From: Micromonospora ureilytica
GTDB lineage: Bacteria; Actinomycetota; Actinomycetes; Mycobacteriales; Micromonosporaceae
Direction of reading: 5' to 3'
DNA length: 64,000 nucleotides
Assembly (NCBI RefSeq): GCF_015751765.1
Contig: NZ_JADOTX010000001.1
Span: 3,472,001 to 3,536,000 of the forward strand
Shown here one piece after another: positions 37,748 through 46,009 of this stretch. The position numbers and the translations under genes were made by a program. A model generated the notes under the pieces. The model searched no databases, was not told where the DNA came from, and worked only from the letters and a program-made list of their open reading frames with translations. Within the stretch, counting starts at the first letter, position 1. Every line of letters starts with the position of its first letter.

Positions 37748-38401
37748 GTGGCCACGGTGTCCCACCCCGTGCACGCCCGGTTGTACGAGCGGCTCAGCGT
37801 CGCCATGGACCGCGCCGGCACGGCGGCGTTCCGGCGAGAGTTGGTCGCCGGCCTGTCCGGCCGGGTGATCGAGATCGGTGCGGGCAACGGACGGATGTTC
37901 CCCCATTACCCACCGGGGGTGACCCAGGTCCTCGCGGTCGAACCGGAGCGGCGTCTCCGTGCCGCTGCCGAGCGCGCCGCGGCGACCGCGCCGGTACCGG
38001 TCACTGTCGTCGACGGTCTGGCCGAGGCGCTGCCCGCCGGGGACGGCGAGTTCGACGTGGCCGTGGTCGCGTTGGTGTTGTGCACCGTGCCCGATCAGGC
38101 GAGTGCGTTGGCCGAGATCAGCCGGGTGCTGCGCCCCGGGGGCCAGGTGCGGTTCTTCGAGCACGTGGCCGCCGAGGAGGCCACACGTCTGCACCGCGCC
38201 CAACGACTCGTCGACGCCACACTGTGGCCGAAGCTGTTCGCCGGTTGCCACACCAATCGCGACACCGTCGCCGCCATCGGCGCGGCCGGCTTCGAGGTGG
38301 AGGCGCTGCGCACGTTCCGTTTCCCGGCCACCAGCAACAGCCCCTCCTCCCCCTGCGTCCTCGGCCGCGCGATCAGGCCTATCCAGGCGGTCCGGGATTA
38401 G
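37748..38401 (+). CDS. Class I SAM-dependent methyltransferase
   Basis: A 217-residue methyltransferase with motif I VIEIGAGNGRMFP (about residue 38), acidic motif AVEPERRLRA, motif III-like GDGEFDVAVVALVLCTVPDQ and RVLRPGGQVRFFEHV. The N-terminus VSHPVHARLYERLSVAMD resembles METTL7/UbiE-like enzymes; the acceptor is unknown. The GTG at 37748 sits five bases from GGAGG and is preferred over the in-frame ATG at 37688, which has no ribosome binding site. Confidence 0.88.
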   Translation: MATVSHPVHARLYERLSVAMDRAGTAAFRRELVAGLSGRVIEIGAGNGRMFPHYPPGVTQVLAVEPERRLRAAAERAAATAPVPVTVVDGLAEALPAGDGEFDVAVVALVLCTVPDQASALAEISRVLRPGGQVRFFEHVAAEEATRLHRAQRLVDATLWPKLFAGCHTNRDTVAAIGAAGFEVEALRTFRFPATSNSPSSPCVLGRAIRPIQAVRD

Positions 38402-38439
38402 GCCGAGGTTCGCTCGACCGCTTGCCCCCGGCGGCCGTG

Positions 38440-38545
38440 GGAACAGCAAACAAGAATGCGAAGGTCGCTCCAATTCAGATAGATGCACTTTAGCTATTGT
38501 CCCAATTTGCCCTCATTTGAACACCTGACGTGATGTGGTGGTCAG
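38440..38545. promoter_or_regulatory. AT-rich promoter-like island upstream of the DUF3494 gene
   Basis: Between the methyltransferase stop and the DUF3494 gene is a stretch visibly poorer in GC than its surroundings, with runs such as TTTAGCTATTGTCCCAATTT. It probably carries the adhesin promoter; I cannot place -35/-10 boxes reliably. Confidence 0.4.
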
Positions 38546-38632
38546 CGCGCTTATCGGCGCCATACAGGCCGTATCACGCAGGGCGCCACTCGCTGGCCGT
38601 CTCCTGCGAGTAGTACCCACGGAGGGTGTTCT

Positions 38633-39823
38633 GTGACAGCTATACCCAAGAATTGGCTACGGCGGCGAGTGGTCCTGCCGTCGCTCGCGGCTGGCGCAGC
38701 CGCCACGGTGGCAGCCAGCCTGCTGCTCTTCAGCTCGACCGCCGCCAACGCGCAGGAGGCACCGGTCAACCTCGGGACGGCGGCCGACTTCTCCGTCCTG
38801 GCCGGAGCGGAGCCCACCAACACCGGCCCCAGCTTCCTGGCCCAGAGCCTCGGACGGTTCCCCGGAAACACCGCCTCCGGCTTCGGAACGGCAACCATCG
38901 GCGGCGAGGTGCACCTCGGCGACGCCGTGGCACTCCAGGCCCAGAGCGACCTGACCATCGCCTTCAACGACGCCGCCGGCCGGACTCCGTTCACCAACCT
39001 CCCGGCGGAGCTGGGCGGCAACACGCTCAACGAAGGGGTCTACCGGATCGGGGCCGCGCAGCTGACCGGCGCGTTGACGCTCAACGGCCAGGGCGACCCG
39101 TCGGCCGTGTTCATCTTCCAGGTCGACTCCGCGTTGACGACGGCGTCGAACAGCAGCGTCGTCCTGACCAACGGGGCGTCGGCCTGCAACGTGTTCTGGA
39201 AGATCGGCAGCTCGGCGACGATCGGCACCGGCACCACCTTCGTGGGCACCATCATGGCTCAGGCCGCGATCACGCTGGCCACGGGCGCGACCCTCCAGGG
39301 CCGCGCGCTGGCGCGCACCGAGGCCGTCACCCTGGACACCAACGTCATCAGCGCACCGGTCTGCGCCGCGCCGAGCGGCCCGCCCGGACCCAGCGGGCCG
39401 CCCGGTCCGTCCGGCAGCCCCGGCGCACCCGGCAGCCCCGGCGCACCCGGTAGTCCAGGAGCGCCCGGCAGTCCCGGAGCACCCGGTAGCCCCGGAGCAC
39501 CCGGTAGCCCCGGCGCGCCCGGCAGTCCCGGCGCGCCCGGTAGTCCCGGCGCGCCTGGCGCACCCGGTAGCCCCGGAGCACCCGGTAGCCCTGGCGCGCC
39601 TGGCGCACCCGGTAGCCCCGGAGCACCCGGTAGCCCGGGAGCACCTGGCCCGTCCGGGCCCGCTGGACCACCTGGTCGACCCGGTGGTCCGGGCGGCAAG
39701 CACCCCATCCTGCCGGTGACCGGTGGCGGTGTGGTCCCGACCATGACCGGCGTCGGAAGCGCGATGGTCGTACTCGGCGCGGTCGCGTTCCTCCTCGCGC
39801 GGCGTCGACGCCTGGAGTCCTGA
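38633..39823 (+). CDS. Ice-binding-like (DUF3494) adhesin with collagen stalk and LPxTG anchor
   Basis: A 396-residue surface protein. Signal peptide 1-40 ([11 protein letters not shown]). Residues 45-245 match the DUF3494 ice-binding beta-helix fold: [91 protein letters not shown] and [20 protein letters not shown]. Residues about 249-355 are some 35 collagen-type Gly-X-Y triplets, mostly GSPGAP. The C-terminus is a sortase anchor: LPVTG, hydrophobic helix, then RRRRLES. So a globular head is displayed on a stalk fixed to the wall; adhesion or ice interaction is inferred. No sortase gene is in the window. The GTG start follows GGAGGG. Confidence 0.92.
   Translation: MTAIPKNWLRRRVVLPSLAAGAAATVAASLLLFSSTAANAQEAPVNLGTAADFSVLAGAEPTNTGPSFLAQSLGRFPGNTASGFGTATIGGEVHLGDAVALQAQSDLTIAFNDAAGRTPFTNLPAELGGNTLNEGVYRIGAAQLTGALTLNGQGDPSAVFIFQVDSALTTASNSSVVLTNGASACNVFWKIGSSATIGTGTTFVGTIMAQAAITLATGATLQGRALARTEAVTLDTNVISAPVCAAPSGPPGPSGPPGPSGSPGAPGSPGAPGSPGAPGSPGAPGSPGAPGSPGAPGSPGAPGSPGAPGAPGSPGAPGSPGAPGAPGSPGAPGSPGAPGPSGPAGPPGRPGGPGGKHPILPVTGGGVVPTMTGVGSAMVVLGAVAFLLARRRRLES
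39377..39697 (+). repeat. Collagen-like coding repeat
   Basis: Gly-X-Y codons, with an 18-bp DNA unit (variants of GGTAGCCCCGGAGCACCC) encoding GSPGAP repeated in the central part. Near-identical units make length variation by slippage or recombination likely. Confidence 0.9.
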
Positions 39824-39828
39824 TCGAC

Positions 39829-39857
39829 GGCCCGGCCGGCGCACTGCCGGCCGGGCC
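39829..39857. terminator. Bidirectional terminator hairpin
   Basis: A perfect 12-bp stem (GGCCCGGCCGGC at 39829-39840 with 39846-39857) and GCACT loop lie between the convergent adhesin and P-loop kinase genes. Confidence 0.75.
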
Positions 39858-39871
39858 ACCGCCCCACGGCT

Positions 39872-40402
39872 TCACCGGCGGGGCAGCCCGGTCAGCCAGA
39901 CGTCCAGGTCCGCCGGGGAGCGCAGTAACACCACCGGCGGCGCGGACGGGTCCGCCCGCCAGGCCCGCATCCGCCGTCGAGCCCGGCCGAACGCGGTGAC
40001 GTGCCACACCAGAATCGAGTCCGGGGACAGCACGCTGCCCAGCGACTCGCGGTTGCCGTTGCAGATCACCTCGCCGGTGACCACCCGGCGGGCGGTGCGG
40101 CGGAGCAACCGTCCGAACGAGCGCCACCGTGGATAGTCCAGGCCGACGACCAGGTCGGCGCGGGCCATCGGGACGTCCCGCCAACCGTGGTACGCCCCGT
40201 CGATGATCCAGCGGTCCCGTCGACAGATCTCCTCGATCCGGCTGCGCTGCTCAGCGACCGGCACCTCGACCCAGCCCGGTTGCCAGAGCAGGTCGTCCAC
40301 CGGATACCAGGGCAGTCCGAGGTGCTCGGCCAGCCGCGCCGCGAGGGTGGACTTGCCGGAGCCGTACACCCCGTAGACCAGGATGCGGCGCGGTGCGCTC
40401 AT
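39872..40402 (-). CDS. Small P-loop NTPase (adenylate-kinase/FlaR-like)
   Basis: A 176-residue cytosolic ATPase with Walker [21 protein letters not shown] at the N-terminus, DDLLWQPGW in the substrate-binding segment, [11 protein letters not shown] and [10 protein letters not shown]. This is the layout of 'topology modulation'/FlaR-type kinase-like proteins related to adenylate and shikimate kinases. The phosphate acceptor is unknown. It is a single gene with its own promoter region upstream, divergent from rtcB. Confidence 0.85.
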   Translation of the reverse strand: MSAPRRILVYGVYGSGKSTLAARLAEHLGLPWYPVDDLLWQPGWVEVPVAEQRSRIEEICRRDRWIIDGAYHGWRDVPMARADLVVGLDYPRWRSFGRLLRRTARRVVTGEVICNGNRESLGSVLSPDSILVWHVTAFGRARRRMRAWRADPSAPPVVLLRSPADLDVWLTGLPRR

Positions 40403-40573
40403 CGCGGCAGCGTACGTCGCGAAGAAAAATCAGTTGTCCTGCCCGACGCGCCTCGGCCAGAGTGACGTCCATGACGTACTGACGGACACCACCCCCTGCT
40501 CCGCGCCACCGGTGATGCCTCCCGGGGCCGTGACGCCGTCCGTTCCCACGTTCGCAGCGAGAAGTGAGCCTCC

Positions 40574-41752
40574 TTGTCCCAGCACCACCTCCCCCTGCCC
40601 CCGTCCGCCCCGGCCACCGTCACGGTGTTCGCCTCTCCCGCGAGCTGGATCGAGTCCGAAGCGCTCGCGCAGTGCCAACAGGTCGCCGCCCTGGACGGCA
40701 TGCTGCACGTCGCCGCGATGCCGGATCTGCATCCCGGCAAGGGCGCGCCGATCGGCGCGGCCATGGCGTCGACAGTGCTGTACCCGTTCCTGGTGGGCTC
40801 CGACATCGGCTGCGGCATCGCCGTGTTTCCGATCAAGCTCAAGCGTGCCGTGCCGGAACGGCTCGCCACCCGGTTCCCCGACCTCGACCAGGCGCTCGAC
40901 CCGGTACGGGACGTCGACGACCCCGCCTGGGCCGCCGTCGACTGTGACGTCCCGGCGGGTCACCTGGACGGTCTCGGGACGGTGGGCCGGGGCAACCACT
41001 TCGTGGAGCTGGCCCGCGTCGACACCATCCTCGACGCCTGTCACGCGGGTCGGCTCGGGCTCGACGCGGGCGATCTCGTGCTCATCGTGCACAGCGGTTC
41101 CCGTGGTCTGGGCGAGCGGATCCTGCGGGCGCACACCGAGGTCCACGGCGCCGGGGCGGCTCCCGACCCCGCCGCCTACCTGAGCATGCACGACGACGCG
41201 GTGCGCTGGGGATCGCTCAACCGCCGGGTCCTGGCCACGCGGGTGGCGTACGCGCTGGGCGCCGAGCCCACCGCGCCGATCGTCGACCAGTGCCACAACC
41301 TGGTCGAGGTCCGGGACGGGGTCTACCTGCACCGCAAGGGCGCGGCGCCGGGCGATGGACGCGACGTCCTGATCGCCGGTACCCGGGGAACGGCGTCCTA
41401 CCTGGTGGCCGCGCACGCAGGGCCGGACGCCAACCACTCCGTGGCCCATGGCGCCGGACGCAAGATGTCCCGCGCCGACGCCCTGCGGCGAGGCCGGGCC
41501 AAGCACACTGTCGAGGAGCTACGCCGTACCCCGGTGGGGTCGCTTGTGGTGTGTGGTGACCGGCAGCTGCTCTTCGAGGAGGCGCCCACTGCGTACAAGC
41601 GTATCGAGCAGGTGATCGCGGATCTGGTCGAGCACGACCTGGCCACGCCGGTGGTCAGCACGACTCCCCTGGTCACCTACAAGACGCCCGATCTCGGGTC
41701 CGTCGCACGACCGGACCGGCGGGGCCACCGCGGCCGCCGAGGCCGGTCGTGA
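40574..41752 (+). CDS. rtcB: RtcB-family RNA ligase, PrfH-coupled type
   Basis: A 392-residue RNA 3'-phosphate/5'-hydroxyl ligase. Manganese and guanylylation motifs are in order: MPDLHPGKGAPIG, VGSDIGCGIAVFP (Asp and Cys ligands), GRGNHFVEL, LIVHSGSRGLG and AHGAGRKMSR, which holds the guanylylated histidine. It is shorter than tRNA-repair RtcB, as expected for the RtcB2 subtype encoded with prfH. RtcB2-PrfH systems reseal 16S rRNA cut in the decoding centre by ribotoxins such as colicin E3. The apparent start is TTG with a weak ribosome binding site. The stop overlaps the prfH start (GTGA), so the pair is coupled. Confidence 0.93.
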   Translation: MSQHHLPLPPSAPATVTVFASPASWIESEALAQCQQVAALDGMLHVAAMPDLHPGKGAPIGAAMASTVLYPFLVGSDIGCGIAVFPIKLKRAVPERLATRFPDLDQALDPVRDVDDPAWAAVDCDVPAGHLDGLGTVGRGNHFVELARVDTILDACHAGRLGLDAGDLVLIVHSGSRGLGERILRAHTEVHGAGAAPDPAAYLSMHDDAVRWGSLNRRVLATRVAYALGAEPTAPIVDQCHNLVEVRDGVYLHRKGAAPGDGRDVLIAGTRGTASYLVAAHAGPDANHSVAHGAGRKMSRADALRRGRAKHTVEELRRTPVGSLVVCGDRQLLFEEAPTAYKRIEQVIADLVEHDLATPVVSTTPLVTYKTPDLGSVARPDRRGHRGRRGRS

Positions 41753-42366
41753 GCGCGTCCCTGCTGCTGTCGGCCGGGCGTGGGCCGCAGGAGTGCGCCT
41801 GGGCGCTGAGTCAGCTGCTGCACCGTCTGCGCGGCGAGGGCACCCGCCGAGGTCTGACGATCCAGGAGGTTCAGGCGGTGCGCGGTGACCACGCCGGCAC
41901 CTACCGGTCGATGCTGATCCGGATCTCCGGCGTCGACGCCGAGGCGTTCGCGGCCTCGTGGACCGGAACGCTGTGCTGGCAGGCCCCCAGCCCGTACCGG
42001 TCGGGCACCGGCCGCAAGAACTGGTACGTCACCGCCCAGCCGCCCGAACGCGACGCTCGGCCGACGACGTTCCGCGAGGCGGACGTCGACATCGTCGCCT
42101 GCCGCACCGGTGGGCCGGGTGGTCAGCACCGGAACAAGGCCAGCACGGCGGTACGCGCAACGCACCGCCCCTCGGGCCTGGTGGTCGTGGTGGACGAGGA
42201 GCGGCAGTTCAGTCTCAACCGCCGGATCGCCGTGGACCTGCTGCGCCAACGCGTCGAGCAGGGCGACGAGGCGGCGCGGCGTGCCGTCACCACCGCCCGG
42301 TGGCGCATCCACGACGGGCTGGTTCGCGGCGACCCGGTGCGGGTGGAACGTCCGACGCCCCGGTGA
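41749..42366 (+). CDS. prfH: Release-factor-like protein PrfH
   Basis: A 205-residue peptide-release-factor homologue with the peptidyl-tRNA hydrolysis loop CRTGGPGGQHRNKASTAVRA (GGQ) in the second half. Instead of stop-codon recognition domains it has a short N-terminal domain (LLLSAGRGPQECAWALSQLL). PrfH is thought to release nascent chains from ribosomes with damaged 16S rRNA so RtcB can reseal the break. The start is GTG at 41749, overlapping the rtcB stop. No maturation or toxin gene accompanies the pair. Confidence 0.93.
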   Translation: MSASLLLSAGRGPQECAWALSQLLHRLRGEGTRRGLTIQEVQAVRGDHAGTYRSMLIRISGVDAEAFAASWTGTLCWQAPSPYRSGTGRKNWYVTAQPPERDARPTTFREADVDIVACRTGGPGGQHRNKASTAVRATHRPSGLVVVVDEERQFSLNRRIAVDLLRQRVEQGDEAARRAVTTARWRIHDGLVRGDPVRVERPTPR

Positions 42367-42382
42367 TCGGGAGGCCGGCGAC

Positions 42383-43288
42383 TCAGACCTCCAGCACCGC
42401 GTCCGCGAAGGCCTGCGGCGCTTCCTGCGGCAGGTTGTGCCCGACGCCGCCCCCGACGGTCCGGTGCTCGTACCGGCCGGCGAACTGCTTGGCGTAGACG
42501 CTGGGCTCCAGGTGCGGCGCGCCGTTGGCATCGCCCTCCAGGGAGATGCTGGGCACCGTGATCTTCGGCTTCGTGGCCAGGCGCTTCTCGATCTCGTCGT
42601 ACTGCGGCTCACCGTCGGCGAGGGCGAGCCGCCAGCGGTAGTTGTGGATGACGATGGCAACGTGGTCGGGGTTGTCGAACGCCGCCGCGCTGCGGTCGAA
42701 CGTCGCGTCGTCGAACGTCCACCTGGGCGACGCGGTGTGCCAGATCAGCTTGGCGAAGTCGCGCCGGTTCCTGTCGTACCCTTCCCGACCGCGCTCGGTG
42801 GCGAAGTAGTACTGGTACCACCACGCGAGCTCCGCCTTCGGCGGCAACGGCACAGTGCCCGACTTCTGGCCGTCGATCAGGTAGCCGCTCACCGAGACCA
42901 GCCCCCGGCAGCGTTCGGGCCACAACGCGGCGACGACATCGGCGGTCCGCGCGCCCCAGTCGAACCCGGCGAGCTTCGCGGTGTCGATCTTCAGGGCGTC
43001 CATCAGGGCGATGAGGTCGAGCCCCATGGCCGCCGGCTCGCCGTTTCGCATCGTGTCGTCGGAGAGGAACCGGGTCGTGCCGTAGCCCCGCAGGTACGGG
43101 ACGACGACCCGGTGACCGGCGGCGGTGAGCAGCGGTACGACGTCGGCGAAGCTGTGGATGTCGTAGGGCCACCCGTGCAGGAGGATCACCGGGTCCCCGT
43201 CGGGCGGCCCGGCGTCCACGTATCCGACGTTCAGGACTCCGGCCTCGACCTGTCGCAGGTCAGTGAACCCGCCAGCGGCCAGTGCCAT
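42383..43288 (-). CDS. Alpha/beta hydrolase (epoxide hydrolase/dehalogenase type)
   Basis: A 301-residue hydrolase. The oxyanion segment is VILLHGWPYDIHSF (HGxP), the nucleophile is aspartate in LAGFDWGARTADVVA, and a C-terminal histidine is in GGGVGHNLPQEAP. An aspartate nucleophile marks epoxide hydrolases and haloalkane dehalogenases; HGWP favours epoxide hydrolase. There is no signal peptide. It converges with prfH, 16 bp apart, and its own upstream region is shared with the divergent GH43-like gene. Confidence 0.88.
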   Translation of the reverse strand: MALAAGGFTDLRQVEAGVLNVGYVDAGPPDGDPVILLHGWPYDIHSFADVVPLLTAAGHRVVVPYLRGYGTTRFLSDDTMRNGEPAAMGLDLIALMDALKIDTAKLAGFDWGARTADVVAALWPERCRGLVSVSGYLIDGQKSGTVPLPPKAELAWWYQYYFATERGREGYDRNRRDFAKLIWHTASPRWTFDDATFDRSAAAFDNPDHVAIVIHNYRWRLALADGEPQYDEIEKRLATKPKITVPSISLEGDANGAPHLEPSVYAKQFAGRYEHRTVGGGVGHNLPQEAPQAFADAVLEV

Positions 43289-43449
43289 CGACTTCTCCCC
43301 GCGTCCGGACCTGCTCGGATCTGCTGATCACGCCCGAATCTAACGACCTGCCCGGAGCCTGAGCACCGTTCACACAAGGACCGCTCGACGGATGCCGAAC
43401 TGGGTAAAATGCCAACTCCGGCGAGCCCCGGGTGGCGGAAGGTGATCGG

Positions 43450-44820
43450 GTGACACAGACCGAGGAGCGCCCCAGGGTCACGCTGGCCCCGTTCTCGCGC
43501 TACGGCATGGTCAACTTTGCTCGGTCCAACAGCCAGGCGGGGCAGCAGCTCTATTTCGCGGCGAGCATCGGCAACGATCCGACCAGCTGGACCGCCGTCA
43601 ACGACGGGCAGGCGGTGCTCCGGTCCGCCGAGGGCATGCACGCCCTTCGCGACCCGTCCATCGTCCGCTCCCCGAAGGGGGACAGGTTCTATCTCGTCGC
43701 CACCGATCTGAACGTCGATGGCCGGGCGTACGGGTGGCAGGGCTGGGACTGGGCGCAGAGCGGCGCGAGTCGGCACATCGAGGTGTGGGAGTCCACCGAC
43801 CTGCGGACCTGGTCCGAGCAGCGACACGTGCTGGTGGCCCCGGAAGAGGCAGGCATGGCGTTCGCCCCGGAGGCCATCTGGGACGAGTCGATCGGCGCCT
43901 ACGTCGTCTACTGGACCTCGTCGATGTACGCCCCCGGCACGTACTACACACCGGATCGCACCGATCCGCGTGGCCGCTTCCCGCTCACCCGGAACCAGAC
44001 CCTCTACAGCACCACCCGGGACTTCGTGACGTTCACGCCGGCGCGGGTGATGAGCAACCGCCCCCACCACGGGACGCTGGACGCGGTGATCATCCGGGAC
44101 GACACCGACGGGTCGTACCACCGTTTCGTCAGCGACCGCACGTCCACCGGCGTCGGGGTCACACCGTACGTCCCGTCGTGCGGCTCGGAGGACATCTATC
44201 AGGAGCGGTCGCCCTCCATCCTCGCTCCGCCGGAGGAGTGGGAACTGGTGGCGAGCTGCATCACCCATCGGACGATGAACACCACCTACGCCGAGGCGCC
44301 GATGGTGGTCGAGGCGAACCCCGGTGACGTACGCGGACCGGGCTACTACCTCTGGGCCGACCAGATCTGGGCCGGGTCGCCCTCCGGTAAGCACCTGGAG
44401 GAGCAGTTGCACCCGTACTGGAGCGCGGACCTCGCGTCGGGCGACTGGACGCCCATCGACTGGAGTCGGAAGCCCGCATACGACCTGGCGGACGGCGTGC
44501 TGCGCCACGGGACCGTCTTCGCCCTCACCCAGGCGGAGCATGCCGCGATGCGAGGCGCCGACCCGACGAGCGTCGCGGTGCGGAAGCCACCGACCAGGAC
44601 CACGTACACCGTCGGCGAGCCCCTCGACCGCACGGGTCTCGTGGTCACGGCCGACTACACCGACGGGGTGCGGGACGAGGTACTGGCGCACGGCCACGGC
44701 GGGTACACGGTTTCGGGGTACGACCCCACCACCGCAGGTACGCAGACCGTCATCGTGTCGTACTCGGTGGTCGGGATGACGAGGACCGCCTCGTTCCCGG
44801 TGGAGGTCGTGGGGTCGTAG
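43450..44820 (+). CDS. GH43-like five-bladed propeller with Ig-like domain, no signal peptide
   Basis: A 456-residue protein. Residues 1-360 resemble the arabinosidase/GH43-GH117-type propeller: SRYGMVNFARSNSQAGQQLY, MHALRDPSIVRSPKGDRFYL, IEVWESTDLRTWSEQRHVLV, FAPEAIWDESIGAYVVYWTS and DAVIIRDDTDGSYHRFVSDR. Residues 375-456 are a bacterial Ig-like (Big_3/4) domain (TYTVGEPLDRTGLVVTADYT). Such proteins are normally extracellular, yet the N-terminus (VTQTEERPRVTLAPF) is hydrophilic. GTG at 43450 has GGAAGG at suitable distance; a GTG six codons earlier is possible but also adds no signal. The substrate is not readable; arabinan-type glycans are a guess. Confidence 0.8.
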   Translation: MTQTEERPRVTLAPFSRYGMVNFARSNSQAGQQLYFAASIGNDPTSWTAVNDGQAVLRSAEGMHALRDPSIVRSPKGDRFYLVATDLNVDGRAYGWQGWDWAQSGASRHIEVWESTDLRTWSEQRHVLVAPEEAGMAFAPEAIWDESIGAYVVYWTSSMYAPGTYYTPDRTDPRGRFPLTRNQTLYSTTRDFVTFTPARVMSNRPHHGTLDAVIIRDDTDGSYHRFVSDRTSTGVGVTPYVPSCGSEDIYQERSPSILAPPEEWELVASCITHRTMNTTYAEAPMVVEANPGDVRGPGYYLWADQIWAGSPSGKHLEEQLHPYWSADLASGDWTPIDWSRKPAYDLADGVLRHGTVFALTQAEHAAMRGADPTSVAVRKPPTRTTYTVGEPLDRTGLVVTADYTDGVRDEVLAHGHGGYTVSGYDPTTAGTQTVIVSYSVVGMTRTASFPVEVVGS

Positions 44821-44843
44821 CCGGAGGACCGTAGGGTGATGGC

Positions 44844-45674
44844 ATGGCTGAGCGACCTCTGACCCTGATGGCGGTGCACGCCCACCCCGACGACGAGGCG
44901 ACGAGCACCGGTGGTGTTCTTGCCCGCTACGCCGCCGAGGGGGTAACGACCGTGCTGGTGACCTGCACCGACGGGCGATGCGGGGATGGCCCGGGTGGGG
45001 TCAAGCCGGGCGAGGAGGGGCACGACCCGGCCGCCGTCGTGGCGATGCGTCAGGCCGAGTTGGAGGCCAGCTGCACGACTCTGAACGTCACCCACCTGGA
45101 GACCCTCGGCTACGCCGACTCCGGGATGATGGGCTGGCCGACAAACGACCTGCCCGGCGCGTTCTGGACGACGCCGGTGGCGGACGCGGCGGCCCGGCTC
45201 GCGGAGCTGATTCGGCGCTACCAGCCGGACGTGATCGTCACGTACGACGAGAACGGTTTCTACGGCCACCCGGACCACATCCAGGCCCACCGGATCACCA
45301 TGGCCGCCGTCGAGCAGACCGACGTCCCGGCGAAGGTCTACTGGACCACGGTGCCGCGTACGGCGTTCGAGCAGTTCGGTCGGATCATGAAGGAGCTCGG
45401 CGTCGAGTGGGCCGAGCCGGACGCGGCGGATGAGCCGGGGCCGCAGCTCGGCCTTCCCGACGACGAGATCACCACCTGGGTGGACACGAGCAAGTACGGC
45501 GCGCAGAAGTTCGACGCGCTGGCCACTCACGCCAGTCAGACCGAGAACATCTTCTTCCTGCAACTGGGCCAGGAGCGGTTCACCGAGCTGATGGGCATGG
45601 AGACCTTCCTCCGGGTCCGGGACCGGACCGGCGCGCCGATCCCCGAGGACGACCTCTTCGCCGGTCTGCGCTGA
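44844..45674 (+). CDS. PIG-L family zinc deacetylase/amidase (mycothiol amidase-like)
   Basis: A 276-residue metalloenzyme. Zinc motif AHPDDEATSTGGVLARYAAE lies at the N-terminus, and the second motif YDENGFYGHPDHIQAHRI in the middle. This is the LmbE/PIG-L fold that includes MshB and Mca, which act on GlcNAc-inositol and mycothiol S-conjugates in actinobacteria. The YDxNGxYGHPDH form is shared with that group, but other regions do not allow a choice between them. The gene has its own ATG after GTAGGGTG and ends in a hairpin at 45696-45727. Confidence 0.85.
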   Translation: MAERPLTLMAVHAHPDDEATSTGGVLARYAAEGVTTVLVTCTDGRCGDGPGGVKPGEEGHDPAAVVAMRQAELEASCTTLNVTHLETLGYADSGMMGWPTNDLPGAFWTTPVADAAARLAELIRRYQPDVIVTYDENGFYGHPDHIQAHRITMAAVEQTDVPAKVYWTTVPRTAFEQFGRIMKELGVEWAEPDAADEPGPQLGLPDDEITTWVDTSKYGAQKFDALATHASQTENIFFLQLGQERFTELMGMETFLRVRDRTGAPIPEDDLFAGLR

Positions 45675-45695
45675 CCGGTCTCCCCCAGCGGCACC

Positions 45696-45727
45696 AGGCA
45701 TCGTCGGCCCTCGCGTCGACGATGCCT
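45696..45727 (+). terminator. Terminator hairpin after the PIG-L gene
   Basis: An 11-bp perfect stem (AGGCATCGTCG at 45696-45706 with 45717-45727) with a 10-base loop starts 22 bp after the stop. Confidence 0.75.
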
Positions 45728-45799
45728 GCGGCGTGCGCCGCGCTGACGTCACCGGGCGCCGCGTGGCCGCACGGCCGCCGGTTGCCGGCCTGCGGCCGC

Positions 45800-45810
45800 C
45801 GAAAGTTTCG
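45800..45810. promoter_or_regulatory. CGAAAGTTTCG palindrome upstream of the xylanase gene
   Basis: A perfect 11-bp palindrome of the CGAAANTTTCG type, a class reported upstream of actinomycete xylanase genes and bound by LacI-family repressors. Related elements follow: TTCCGGAA (45851-45858), AAGTTTCCGG (45906-45915) and the perfect palindrome TTCCGGCCGGAA (45917-45928). Confidence 0.6.
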
Positions 45811-46009
45811 ACCGCTGGCCGCTCAGGGCTGGGCAGGTCATGTGATGAATTTCCGGAAGTTTTCAGCGTTGACGCCCAGACATAGATCGGCTTAACGTTT
45901 CGAGCAAGTTTCCGGTTTCCGGCCGGAACTACCGGCGTCACCCGACCAACGCCGGACCCTCACCTCCTAGATCGACATCTATCTATTGAGCGTCTGGAAG
46001 GGAAGGCAC

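Larger units (their letters stand above)
45675..46009. other. Intergenic region upstream of the xylanase gene
   Basis: A 335-bp region with the PIG-L terminator in its first part and the palindrome-rich xylanase promoter in its second. The part from about 45840 is clearly AT-richer, as expected for a promoter. Confidence 0.65.

Noticed and set aside
34661..38488. A 1275-codon open frame on the minus strand across four plus- and minus-strand genes
   Set aside because: It is antisense to the membrane-protein and methyltransferase genes, has arginine/glycine/proline-rich sequence without domains, and arises from high GC content.
39377..39697. Regular short repeats that might be read as a CRISPR array
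   Set aside because: The units are in-frame Gly-X-Y codons without unique spacers.
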